Source of the DNA: an uncultured Oscillospiraceae bacterium
GTDB taxonomy: Bacteria > Bacillota > Clostridia > UBA1381
Assembly: GCA_946531785.1 (NCBI GenBank)
Contig: CAMNAT010000139.1
Span: 1-6,270, forward strand
DNA length: 6,270 bases
Direction of reading: 5' to 3'
The number at the start of each line of letters is the position of its first letter. Position 1 is the first letter of the stretch. The notes beneath the pieces were generated by a model, which was not told where the DNA came from, did not search any database, and was given only the letters and a program-made list of their open reading frames with translations. The position numbers were made by a program, and so were the translations under genes. Shown here one piece after another: positions 1-6,270 of the stretch.

Positions 1-100
1 TTTGCGCGGGTCTTGCCGCGCTGCGTGCCGTTGGCGCGGTCTTTTTCCTTGGATCGACCTTTACGCGGCGCGTTCCTCCGCGGCTGTCAGCTCGTGCCAA
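1..100 (-). CDS. N-terminal start of the next dcw gene, possibly FtsW/SpoVE-like (3'-partial)
   Basis: An open frame starts at TTG (100-98) and runs 33 codons off the window edge. It begins MARADSRGG and is very basic: 10 Arg/Lys against 2 Asp, rich in Ala, Pro and Thr, with no hydrophobic segment yet. This looks like a disordered cytoplasmic tail. By operon position after mraY, and because FtsW/SpoVE proteins of Clostridia often carry such tails before their first membrane helix, I infer a SEDS glycosyltransferase. MurD, the other common neighbour, normally shows a Rossmann-like VLVxGxGxSG motif close to its N-terminus, and that is absent here. The start is supported by a perfect AAAGGAGG 7 nt upstream; no ATG is available in the gap. 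That a gene starts here is quite secure; its identity is a guess from context. Confidence 0.6.
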   Translation of the reverse strand, partial: MARADSRGGTRRVKVDPRKKTAPTARSAARPAQ

Positions 101-115
101 ACCGGCACCTCCTTT
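94..115 (-). promoter_or_regulatory. Strong Shine-Dalgarno and TTG start within a small hairpin
   Basis: Coding strand reads aaaggaggtgccggtttg. The near-perfect AAAGGAGGT fixes the TTG as start. The sequence gtgcc-ggttt-ggcac forms a 5-bp perfect inverted repeat with a 5-nt loop. The stem begins at the edge of the GGAGG and the TTG sits across the loop and far stem. This could temper initiation from an otherwise strong site; any regulatory role is inference. Confidence 0.65.
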
Positions 116-135
116 CGATCGGGGGATCCCCTGTC

Positions 136-1155
136 TTAACCGAAATATGCTATCAGGCAGAGGAGGAAGGTCACGGCGGAGAACACCGCCACTATCTTTG
201 TTTCCTTCCAGCCGCACATCTCAAAATGATGATGGATAGGCGTCATTTTGAACACCCTGCGACCCTCGCCGTACTTTTTCTTTGTGTACTTGAAATACGA
301 TGTCTGGATAATTACCGACAAGGTCTCAGCAAAGTATATGAAGCCCACTATGATGAGATAGATATGCATGTTCAGATCCACCGCCATCAGCGCGACCGCC
401 GCGCCTAAGAACAGCGAGCCGGTATCGCCCATGAACACCTTTGCCGGATACTTGTTATATATCAGAAAGCCCAGAAGCCCTCCGACCAGCGCCATTGCAT
501 AGACAGATACGCCCACCTCCGGCATGAACGCGCGGAAGAACGCGTAAAAGGCGAAGAACAGCGCGACTATCACCGTTACCGAGGATGCCAGCCCGTCAAG
601 CCCGTCGGTGAGGTTCACCGCGTTCACCGTTCCGACCACGACGAACATCACGAACGGGATGTACAGCCATATCGGTATGGTGACGGTATAGCGGATGAAC
701 GGGATGATTATATCCGTCTTTAAAAGCCCCAGAAGCATCATTATCATAACATACCCCGCCGCGAACGCGAGCTGCAGCAGGAACTTCTGCAGCGCCGTGA
801 GTCCGAGATTCCTCTTTTTCACGACCTTTATATAGTCATCGATAAAGCCTATCGCGCCGAAGCCGAGTGAGATCACAAAAAGCACGACCGCCTTTATAAG
901 TCCCGGATCCATGCTATGCATTATATATGCAATAAATACATCTGCTATGACCGCGATACCCGTGCCGAATATGAACATGATACCGCCCATGGTCGGTGTG
1001 CCGGATTTCTTCTGATGCCACGCGGGTCCCTCCTCGCGGATCTCCTGTCCGTATTTGAGCTTATGCAGCCAGCTTATGAATGCGCGTCCGGTGAGCGCGG
1101 TGATCGCGAACGCGAGCACCAGCGACAGCAGCGTTGCGCCGATAAATTCCCTCAT
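136..1155 (-). CDS. mraY: Phospho-N-acetylmuramoyl-pentapeptide-transferase
   Basis: This integral membrane enzyme transfers phospho-MurNAc-pentapeptide from UDP to undecaprenyl phosphate, forming lipid I, the first membrane step of peptidoglycan synthesis (EC 2.7.8.13). The protein is 339 residues, within the normal range, and consists mostly of hydrophobic segments, consistent with about ten helices. Diagnostic motifs: SGTPTMGGIMF (51-61), the Asp-Asp pair at 106-107 in GFIDDYIK followed by RNLGL (115-119), NLTDGLDGLA (181-190), MGDTGSLFLG (242-251), which contains the Mg-binding Asp244, and TPIHHHFEMCGW (305-316). The PIHHHFE motif separates MraY from the related WecA/TagO transferases. 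AGAGGA lies 8 nt before the ATG, inside the last codons of murF, so translational coupling with murF is likely. No truncation or missing catalytic residue is visible. Confidence 0.98.
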   Translation of the reverse strand: MREFIGATLLSLVLAFAITALTGRAFISWLHKLKYGQEIREEGPAWHQKKSGTPTMGGIMFIFGTGIAVIADVFIAYIMHSMDPGLIKAVVLFVISLGFGAIGFIDDYIKVVKKRNLGLTALQKFLLQLAFAAGYVMIMMLLGLLKTDIIIPFIRYTVTIPIWLYIPFVMFVVVGTVNAVNLTDGLDGLASSVTVIVALFFAFYAFFRAFMPEVGVSVYAMALVGGLLGFLIYNKYPAKVFMGDTGSLFLGAAVALMAVDLNMHIYLIIVGFIYFAETLSVIIQTSYFKYTKKKYGEGRRVFKMTPIHHHFEMCGWKETKIVAVFSAVTFLLCLIAYFG

Positions 1156-1160
1156 CGCTA

Positions 1161-2528
1161 TTATCCTCTCTGTATTGCCTCAGTTATTTTTATAAATTTC
1201 ATGCCGTGGGATGCCTTGATGAGCACGCAGTCGCCCGGACGGACGAGCTTATCTATATCCTTTAACAGATCGTCTGTGCTGTCATAGCTTACAACATCCT
1301 TCATACCCGCCGCTTTCGCGCCCTCGGCAAGCTCCCGCGCGTTTTTGCCTGCGGTTATGAGCGTATCCGCCAAAAGCGCGTCCTTGCCCAATGCGCGGTG
1401 CGCGTCCGCGGCAAACTCGCCCATCTCCAGAACATCGCCTAATATCGCGACCTTGCGCGGCTTATCCGAATACGACAGCACTTTAAGCGCCGCCCGTATG
1501 GAATCGGGCGAGGCGTTATAGCAATCGTTGATGATCTCTATATCCTTATGCTTGATGATCTCGAGCCGCTCGCCGGAATATTCGCAGCCTTCAATGCCGC
1601 GCGCTATCTCCTCCGGCGACACGCCGAAATGCAGTCCCGCGCATACCGCCGCAAGCGCGTTATATACATTATGCGTGCCCGGCTGCGTCAGATGCGCCCT
1701 GAACTCGCCGCCGGGATATACGACGGTGAAATCCACGCCATCCAATCCGCGCGGAGTTATATCCTTTGCGTAAATATCATTTTCCGGCGAGGTGCCGAAC
1801 CGCACAAGCCTATAGCTGCCGCCCTCTACGGTCTTTAAATACTCATCGTCACCGTTCACATACAGCGTGTTCTTATCGGTGAAGCCGTTTACTACCTCCA
1901 GCTTAGCCTTTAATATGCCCTCGCGCGAGCCGAGGTTCTCGATATGGCTCATGCCGATATTGGTGATGATGGCTATATCGGGCTTTGCGATGCCGGCAAG
2001 ATAGTCTATCTCGCCGAAATGGTTCATACCCATCTCGATAACAGCCATCTCATGCTCCTTCTCTATTCCGAAGATGGTGAGAGGCACGCCCAGATCATTA
2101 TTAAAGTTCTCCTGCGTTTTATATGACTTAAAACGCCGAGACAGCACCGCATAAACAAGATCCTTGGTCGTGGTCTTGCCGACGCTGCCGGTTATTGCCA
2201 CCGACTTGACGGGATATTTCTGCTTATAATACCTTGCGATATCGCCCAGAGCCCTGCGCGTATTCTTTACGCGGATCACCGTTCCCGGCTCCGACAGCCT
2301 TACGCTCTTTTCCGTGAGGCTTGCCGACGCGCCATGCACAAGCGCGGAATTTATAAAATCATGCCCGTCGAGCTTCTCGCCCAGAAGCGGGACAAAGAGC
2401 GAGCCCTCGCGCACCTTGCGCGAATCTATCGTGACATTATCTATCTCCAGCCCCGCGGTCGCGGCGGTCTTTGCCTCAAGCTCCCCGCCCGTTGCGCGGA
2501 TGATATCCTTGATAGTAAGTGTCTGCAT
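1161..2528 (-). CDS. murF: UDP-N-acetylmuramoyl-tripeptide--D-alanyl-D-alanine ligase
   Basis: This cytoplasmic Mur ligase joins D-Ala-D-Ala to UDP-MurNAc-tripeptide, completing the pentapeptide precursor (EC 6.3.2.10). With the ATG at 2528 the protein is 455 residues, the usual MurF size. The N-terminal domain contains IDSRKVREGSLFVPL (34-48). The ATP-binding domain has P-loop TGSVGKTT (113-120) and TQENFNNDLGVPL (138-150), then EMGMNHFGEI (165-174) and TNIGMSHIENLG (189-200). The C-terminal domain begins near 320 with INDCYNASPDS (333-343), GDVLEMGE (364-371) and KASHGMKF (438-445), all matching MurF rather than MurC, MurD or MurE. A start at ATG 2543 would add five residues. The gene follows murE after a hairpin-bearing 61-nt gap and ends 5 nt before mraY, whose ribosome binding site lies in the murF end. 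Confidence 0.97.
   Translation of the reverse strand: MQTLTIKDIIRATGGELEAKTAATAGLEIDNVTIDSRKVREGSLFVPLLGEKLDGHDFINSALVHGASASLTEKSVRLSEPGTVIRVKNTRRALGDIARYYKQKYPVKSVAITGSVGKTTTKDLVYAVLSRRFKSYKTQENFNNDLGVPLTIFGIEKEHEMAVIEMGMNHFGEIDYLAGIAKPDIAIITNIGMSHIENLGSREGILKAKLEVVNGFTDKNTLYVNGDDEYLKTVEGGSYRLVRFGTSPENDIYAKDITPRGLDGVDFTVVYPGGEFRAHLTQPGTHNVYNALAAVCAGLHFGVSPEEIARGIEGCEYSGERLEIIKHKDIEIINDCYNASPDSIRAALKVLSYSDKPRKVAILGDVLEMGEFAADAHRALGKDALLADTLITAGKNARELAEGAKAAGMKDVVSYDSTDDLLKDIDKLVRPGDCVLIKASHGMKFIKITEAIQRG
1163..1170 (-). promoter_or_regulatory. mraY ribosome binding site inside the murF 3' end
   Basis: Coding strand reads agaggataatagcgatg. The AGAGGA forms part of the last murF codons, the murF stop TAA follows at once, and the mraY ATG begins 5 nt after that stop. 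Ribosomes ending murF are well placed to start mraY. Confidence 0.7.
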
Positions 2529-2541
2529 GGTTTTGTCCTCC
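2526..2541 (-). promoter_or_regulatory. Ribosome binding site that decides the murF start
   Basis: Coding strand reads atggaggacaaaaccatg. GGAGG lies 8 nt before the second ATG (2528) and overlaps the first ATG (2543). The upstream ATG has no Shine-Dalgarno sequence of its own at a proper distance, only hairpin and A/T-rich sequence. ATG 2528 is therefore the better start. Confidence 0.75.
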
Positions 2542-2551
2542 ATATTTTAAA

Positions 2552-2583
2552 CAGGGAGCTGCAAATATTTCCACAGCCCCCTG
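2552..2583 (-). promoter_or_regulatory. Strong RNA hairpin in the murE-murF gap
   Basis: In the transcript, CAGGGGGCUG (2583-2574) pairs with CAGCUCCCUG (2561-2552) over 10 bp with a single G-U wobble. The loop is 12 nt, and up to four further weak pairs, mostly wobbles, could form inside it. The hairpin begins 6 nt after the murE stop codon. It is followed by UUUAAAAU rather than a long U-tract, so it is not a convincing full terminator. A partial terminator/attenuator, an mRNA-stability element or a processing site are all possible; the sequence does not decide between them. Confidence 0.6.
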
Positions 2584-2589
2584 AACCGT

Positions 2590-4023
2590 TTACTTGTTCT
2601 TTAAATGCTTATATACTTCTATTCTTTCGTCAAAATCGAATTTTTCCTTGCCGATTATCTGGTAGGTTTCCTGTCCCTTGCCCGCAAGGATGATAACATC
2701 ACCCTTTTTCGCGATGCCTAACGCGTAGCCGATGGCCTCGCGGCGGTCGGTGATGAGCACATACTCGCCGTCGGTCTTTTTCATGCCCGCCTCGATCTCG
2801 CGCACGATCTTTTCCGGATCCTCGGTGCGCGGGTTGTCGGACGTGATTATGCTGAGATCGGAAAGCCTGCCCGCGATCTCGCCCATGATCGGGCGCTTGG
2901 TCGCGTCGCGGTCGCCGCCGCAGCCAAACAGTGTTATCGTCCTGCCCTCGGCAAAGCCCTTTACGCAGTTTATAACATTCTCCAGTCCGTCCGGCGTGTG
3001 CGCATAGTCGATTATGACCGTATAATCCGTATCGGTCGGCACCACCTCGACTCTGCCGACAACGCCCGGCGCGTCGGCAAGACCCTTTAATACATCCTTT
3101 ATATCTATACCCAGCTCGAGCGCAGCGCCTGCGGCGCACAGCGCATTATACACGCTGAACCTGCCCGGGATGCGTATGCTTGCCGGATACCTTTCACCCT
3201 TATATATCATGTCGAACTGTGCGCCGCGCGAGCTTATTTTTATATTCTCCGCGCTGAGGTCGCAGCCCTCGCCCATGCCTGCCTTTAAAATACCGCTGTT
3301 GCCGTCGGCTATTCTCTTTCCGTACTCGTCGTCATAGTTCACCACGCCGCGGTCGGATATGTCGAACAGCTTCGCCTTAGCATGGAAATAGTTCTCCATC
3401 GTCTTATGGAAATCCAGATGATCCTGCGTGAGGTTCGTGAACACGCCCACGCTGAAATGACAGCCGTACACGCGGTCAAGATCGAGTGCGTGGCTGGACA
3501 CCTCCATCACCACATACTCCGCGCCGTGCAGCACCATTTCACAGAAGAGCTGCTGCAGCTCCAACGCGTTGGGCGTTGTGGGCGTTGTGCTCTTTGTGAG
3601 CAGGAGCTTATCTCCGATTATGTTCTGATTAGTACCGATGACTCCGACGCTCTTGCCCGCAGCCTCCAATATGCTCTTCACAAGATAGGTTATAGTAGTC
3701 TTTCCGTTTGTGCCGGTTATGCCGATGAGCGAGAGCTTATCTGCCGGATGGCCGTAAAACTCAACCGCCAGCTCGGCGATGGCCTTCCTCGAATTCTCTA
3801 CATATACCACCGGTACATCCACATCTATCTTATCCTCGGCAACGATCACAGCCGCGCCGTTTGCCGCCGCCGATGCGGCAAATTTATGTCCGTCGGTCTC
3901 ATAGCCCTTTATACATACGAAAAGGTTTCCTGCTGTTACCTTCCTCGAATCATAGGCTATGCCGGTTATATCGATATCCTTTATATCCTCATTGCAGTTT
4001 TTAAACAGATCTCCTGCCAACAT
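2590..4023 (-). CDS. murE: UDP-N-acetylmuramoyl-tripeptide synthetase, meso-DAP-adding type
   Basis: This cytoplasmic ATP-dependent Mur ligase adds the third residue to UDP-MurNAc-L-Ala-D-Glu. The protein is 477 residues, normal for MurE. The N-terminal UDP-binding domain has the YDSRKVTAGNLF motif (about 24-35). The central domain has P-loop GTNGKTT (104-110), the substrate-contact motif TTPTTPN (about 146-152), EVSSHALDLDR (174-184), and Lys216 in YFHAK, the expected carbamylated lysine. The C-terminal domain carries DNPR (396-399) followed by TEDP, the signature of meso-diaminopimelate-adding enzymes as opposed to lysine-adding ones, and GKGQETYQ (448-455). I chose ATG at 4023, which gives a standard MLAGDLF start 16 nt after the PBP stop. 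An in-frame GTG at 4071 would add 16 atypical residues and overlap the PBP gene. The DAP assignment is a motif-based prediction. Confidence 0.97.
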   Translation of the reverse strand: MLAGDLFKNCNEDIKDIDITGIAYDSRKVTAGNLFVCIKGYETDGHKFAASAAANGAAVIVAEDKIDVDVPVVYVENSRKAIAELAVEFYGHPADKLSLIGITGTNGKTTITYLVKSILEAAGKSVGVIGTNQNIIGDKLLLTKSTTPTTPNALELQQLFCEMVLHGAEYVVMEVSSHALDLDRVYGCHFSVGVFTNLTQDHLDFHKTMENYFHAKAKLFDISDRGVVNYDDEYGKRIADGNSGILKAGMGEGCDLSAENIKISSRGAQFDMIYKGERYPASIRIPGRFSVYNALCAAGAALELGIDIKDVLKGLADAPGVVGRVEVVPTDTDYTVIIDYAHTPDGLENVINCVKGFAEGRTITLFGCGGDRDATKRPIMGEIAGRLSDLSIITSDNPRTEDPEKIVREIEAGMKKTDGEYVLITDRREAIGYALGIAKKGDVIILAGKGQETYQIIGKEKFDFDERIEVYKHLKNK

Positions 4024-4031
4024 TTTTCCTG
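4021..4031 (-). promoter_or_regulatory. Weak ribosome binding site and start of murE
   Basis: Coding strand reads gcaggaaaaatg: AGGA with only 3 nt before the ATG, which is shorter than ideal. A G-rich run (cgggggtg) lies just upstream, directly after the PBP stop. Initiation may depend on coupling to PBP translation, since the gap is only 16 nt. This site favours ATG 4023 as the start, though not strongly. Confidence 0.5.
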
Positions 4032-4039
4032 CACCCCCG

Positions 4040-6270
4040 TCAGTCGTTTGTCTGCTGCCTGAACTCCACACCTATTACCGTTCCCGGCAGCACTCTTGTT
4101 CCTTCCTCAATGCTCTGCGCCACCGCGAAGGCGTTATATGCCTCGCTGTGTCCCGCGCCGCCGATCTCAAAATTCAGCCCGCGCAGGTTGAGCGCAAATT
4201 TTGCGTCCCTGATCGAATGTCCCGAAAGATCGGGGACAATGACCATATCGTTTTCATCTCTGTCCTCTGTATACAGGATCACGAGCGAGTCTGTTTCAAG
4301 CCTATCCTCCGGCGCGGGGAGCTGGTCTACGACCTTGCTGCCGCTGCCCTTGATCTGATACCTCAGCCCCAGGTCGGTGAGCTGCTTTGTTGCCGACTCC
4401 TTAGCAGTGCCGCGAAGCTCGGGCACCTCAATATATACATCCTCTTTCTCGTTCTCGGTGTACTGCTTGCTCACGCCCATATATTCGAGCGAGTCGGCAA
4501 GAACATCACCGACCAGCGGTGCCGCAATGGTACCGCCGAATTTATTGTTCACCTGCGGCTCGTCGAGCATTACAAGGCAGACAAGCTGCGGATCGTTTGC
4601 CGGAGCGAACCCGACGAAGGACGCGACACGCTTGTCGCTGCCTCGCGGCAGCTTCTCCGATGTACCCGTCTTTCCGCCGATGCGGTAGCCCTTTACATAC
4701 GCGTTCTTACCCGTCGCCGCCGGATCGGCAACGACCTGCTCTAAAACTGTCCGCATCCGCTCCGAATTGCGCTCTGAGATCACGCGGTTCACTACCTCCG
4801 GATTGTTGCTCTTTACAACGCCGGTGCTGTTTGTTATCTCCTTTACCAGATACGGCTTCATCCTTTCGCCGCCGTTTACGACAGCGGACACCGCCGTTAC
4901 CATCTGCAGCGGCGTTACCTGGAAGCCCTGACCGAAGGATGAGGTCGCAAGATCGACCAGATTCATCTTGTCATAGAACAGTCCCGACGACTCGCCGCCA
5001 AGCTCTATGCCCGTCGGCCTCCTGAAGCCGAATGCCTCATAATAGCGCATGAAGGTCGCCGCGCCCATCTTCATGCCGACCTCCATGAACACAGGGTTAC
5101 ATGAGTTCTTTACGCCCTCAAAGAAGGTCTGCGCGCCGTGGCCGCGGGTGTTTGCGCAATCTATCTTTCTGTCCTCTACCTGCTTGAAGCCGGGGCAGAA
5201 AAATGTCGTGTCTTCATCAACTATGTTTTCCTCAAGCGCCGCCGCAGCGGTGATGATCTTGAATGTCGAGCCGGGCTCATACGAGTCCTGCACTGCCTTG
5301 TCTCGCCACATCTTCGATCTCGCCTGGCTCACGAAGGTGTCGGAGAGGTTATCGGGATCCTCGGTGGGACGCTCGGTCGGCTCCTCGGTCGGCTCATCAT
5401 CCTCTTCCTCCCCGTCCTCATCCCCCGGCTCGGGCGTCTGATGATCCTCGGGATAGTCCGGACGGAACTCGACCGCGTACTCCAGAAACTGCGTGAGATC
5501 ATACGGATTGTTGCAGTCAAAGTCGGGCTTGGTCGCAATGGCAAGTATCTCGCCCGTTTTCGGGTTCATGACTATGCCTGCGGCGCCCTCCTTGAGCTTA
5601 TACTTCTTCACGCCCTCCTCAAGATGCTTTTCAAGAAAATGCTGTATGTCCTCGTCGATGGTGAGCACAACATTACAGCCCTTTTCAGCAGCGGTGAGAT
5701 ACTCCGCCTGCTGCTCGTCTATCGTCGTGCCGGACGCGTTGCGGTTCTGCTTAACGGTGCCGTTTATGCCTGAAAGATAATCGTCAAAGATCAGCTCCAG
5801 ACCTTGTATTCCGTTATTGTCAAAGCCGGTGAAGCCGAGTGCGTGCGACGCGACATTATACGGATAGTACCGCTTTGAGTCATTTTCAAAATATATGCCG
5901 AAAAGCGCAGACTTTATCTCGCGCTTCCTCTCGTTCTCCGCCTTCGCCTCCGCGGTATTTTCCTCGGAGTACTTCGGGTTTATCAGCTCCTCGATCGCGT
6001 TGCTCTCCTCGGCGGTCAGGCGCTTTTTGATTATCCTGTACTGAGATGCCTCAGTCAGATATGACCTCAGCTGAGTGTCACTCATACCGATTATCGGCGA
6101 GATGAGCGATACGCAGGTGTTGAGGTCGCCGCTCTCCTTTACATCGCGCGGGTTGCAGACAAGCGTCTTTACCGACGCGCTCTCGGCAAGCACCTTGCCG
6201 TTGCGGTCAAAAATAGTGCCGCGACCCGCGCGCTCTACTGTTGAGGAGGTCTGTATCTCCTTTGCGCGCT
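4040..6270 (-). CDS. spoVD: Class B penicillin-binding protein (SpoVD/FtsI type) with two PASTA domains, 5'-partial
   Basis: This is a D,D-transpeptidase that cross-links peptidoglycan stem peptides on the outer face of the membrane during division or sporulation. The frame is open to the window edge, so the start codon, cytoplasmic tail and membrane anchor are missing; 742 residues are visible. In order: the N-terminal RGTIFDRNG motif (residues 16-24), the dimerisation/pedestal region with RYYP and GIQGLE (about 130-165), and the transpeptidase domain with catalytic Ser334 in STFK, SCN at 389-391 and KTGTSE from 533. Two PASTA repeats follow (about 610-669 and 675-738). The GHG...KNSCNPVF segment and the cysteine pair near 358/371 look SpoVD-like. 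Two PASTA repeats would also fit a PbpB-like division PBP, so the SpoVD-versus-FtsI role is open. An acidic Pro/Thr/Glu insertion of about 50 residues precedes the active-site serine. The stop codon lies 16 nt before murE, which suggests co-transcription. Confidence 0.95.
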   Translation of the reverse strand, partial: RAKEIQTSSTVERAGRGTIFDRNGKVLAESASVKTLVCNPRDVKESGDLNTCVSLISPIIGMSDTQLRSYLTEASQYRIIKKRLTAEESNAIEELINPKYSEENTAEAKAENERKREIKSALFGIYFENDSKRYYPYNVASHALGFTGFDNNGIQGLELIFDDYLSGINGTVKQNRNASGTTIDEQQAEYLTAAEKGCNVVLTIDEDIQHFLEKHLEEGVKKYKLKEGAAGIVMNPKTGEILAIATKPDFDCNNPYDLTQFLEYAVEFRPDYPEDHQTPEPGDEDGEEEDDEPTEEPTERPTEDPDNLSDTFVSQARSKMWRDKAVQDSYEPGSTFKIITAAAALEENIVDEDTTFFCPGFKQVEDRKIDCANTRGHGAQTFFEGVKNSCNPVFMEVGMKMGAATFMRYYEAFGFRRPTGIELGGESSGLFYDKMNLVDLATSSFGQGFQVTPLQMVTAVSAVVNGGERMKPYLVKEITNSTGVVKSNNPEVVNRVISERNSERMRTVLEQVVADPAATGKNAYVKGYRIGGKTGTSEKLPRGSDKRVASFVGFAPANDPQLVCLVMLDEPQVNNKFGGTIAAPLVGDVLADSLEYMGVSKQYTENEKEDVYIEVPELRGTAKESATKQLTDLGLRYQIKGSGSKVVDQLPAPEDRLETDSLVILYTEDRDENDMVIVPDLSGHSIRDAKFALNLRGLNFEIGGAGHSEAYNAFAVAQSIEEGTRVLPGTVIGVEFRQQTND
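5357..5392 (-). repeat. Three 12-nt tandem units encoding P-T-E-x within the PBP
   Basis: Read on the coding strand, three consecutive 12-base units (ccgaccgaggag, ccgaccgagcgt, cccaccgaggat) encode PTEE, PTER and PTED. They differ only in the last codon and one third-position base. They sit inside a strongly acidic, proline-rich stretch that runs from about 5461 to 5351 and is presumably disordered. Such a short in-frame repeat could expand or contract by slippage without shifting the frame; that is an inference. Confidence 0.7.

Noticed and set aside
122..131. Perfect 10-bp palindrome ggggatcccc between mraY and the next gene
   Set aside because: It is too short, with no loop room for a stable hairpin, and no known operator is recognised; probably chance in G/C-rich sequence.
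13..408. 131-codon plus-strand open frame over the mraY 3' end and the downstream gap
   Set aside because: Antisense to mraY and to the downstream gene start, with no motif.
2699..3139. 146-codon minus-strand frame overlapping murE
   Set aside because: Out-of-frame, Arg-rich translation of murE sequence; typical shadow.
3571..3588. Two copies of gggcgttgt in tandem
   Set aside because: They encode the conserved TTPTTP substrate-binding motif of MurE, so the repeat is explained by protein constraint.
3382..4062. 226-codon plus-strand open frame opposite murE
   Set aside because: Shadow of murE; composition rich in His, Cys and Arg without motifs.
4021..4071. Longer murE start at GTG 4071
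   Set aside because: It would overlap the PBP gene and add 16 residues foreign to the family; ATG 4023 gives a standard MurE N-terminus.
3959..4744. 261-codon plus-strand open frame across the PBP-murE junction
   Set aside because: It is antisense to two genes with full diagnostic motifs, has no recognisable domain, and long antisense frames are expected opposite such genes.
5138..5773. 211-codon plus-strand open frame opposite the PBP, with Leu/Arg/Gly-rich hydrophobic stretches
   Set aside because: The apparent repeats are the complement of the PTE repeat region of the PBP; no ribosome binding site or motif supports it.
6191..6193. GTG at 6193 as the PBP start
   Set aside because: The frame stays open upstream and encodes the conserved RGTIFDRNG motif, so the gene runs past the window edge.

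Overview
The window is an internal piece of a dcw (division and cell wall) operon. All genes lie on the minus strand, so the biology reads from position 6270 down to 1: class B penicillin-binding protein with PASTA domains (5' end outside the window), murE, murF, mraY, and the first 33 codons of a further gene, best guessed as ftsW/spoVE. Coding density is nearly complete. The gaps between genes are 16, 61, 5 and 35 nt, no promoter is apparent, and there is no stretch over 300 bases without a gene.

The organism is most likely a low- to mid-GC Gram-positive of the Bacillota, class Clostridia, possibly an Oscillospiraceae/Ruminococcaceae relative. The reasons are the gene order PBP-murE-murF-mraY, the SpoVD-like transpeptidase with SCN motif and C-terminal PASTA repeats, the meso-diaminopimelate signature DNPR in MurE, and GGAGG-type ribosome binding sites. 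The base composition is moderately GC-rich by eye, yet ATA is used freely for isoleucine. Genus cannot be fixed from the sequence alone.

The genes form one pathway. MurE adds the third stem-peptide residue (predicted meso-DAP) to UDP-MurNAc-dipeptide. MurF adds D-Ala-D-Ala to give UDP-MurNAc-pentapeptide. MraY moves phospho-MurNAc-pentapeptide onto undecaprenyl phosphate to make lipid I. The PBP cross-links the finished strands outside the membrane, and the next gene, if ftsW/spoVE, would encode its SEDS glycosyltransferase partner.

I see no previously undescribed system here. The points worth a second look are modest: a strong 10-bp hairpin filling most of the murE-murF gap, a roughly 50-residue acidic Pro/Thr/Glu-repeat insertion just before the PBP active-site serine, a TTG start codon placed within a small hairpin at the head of the last gene, and the absence of murD directly after mraY.
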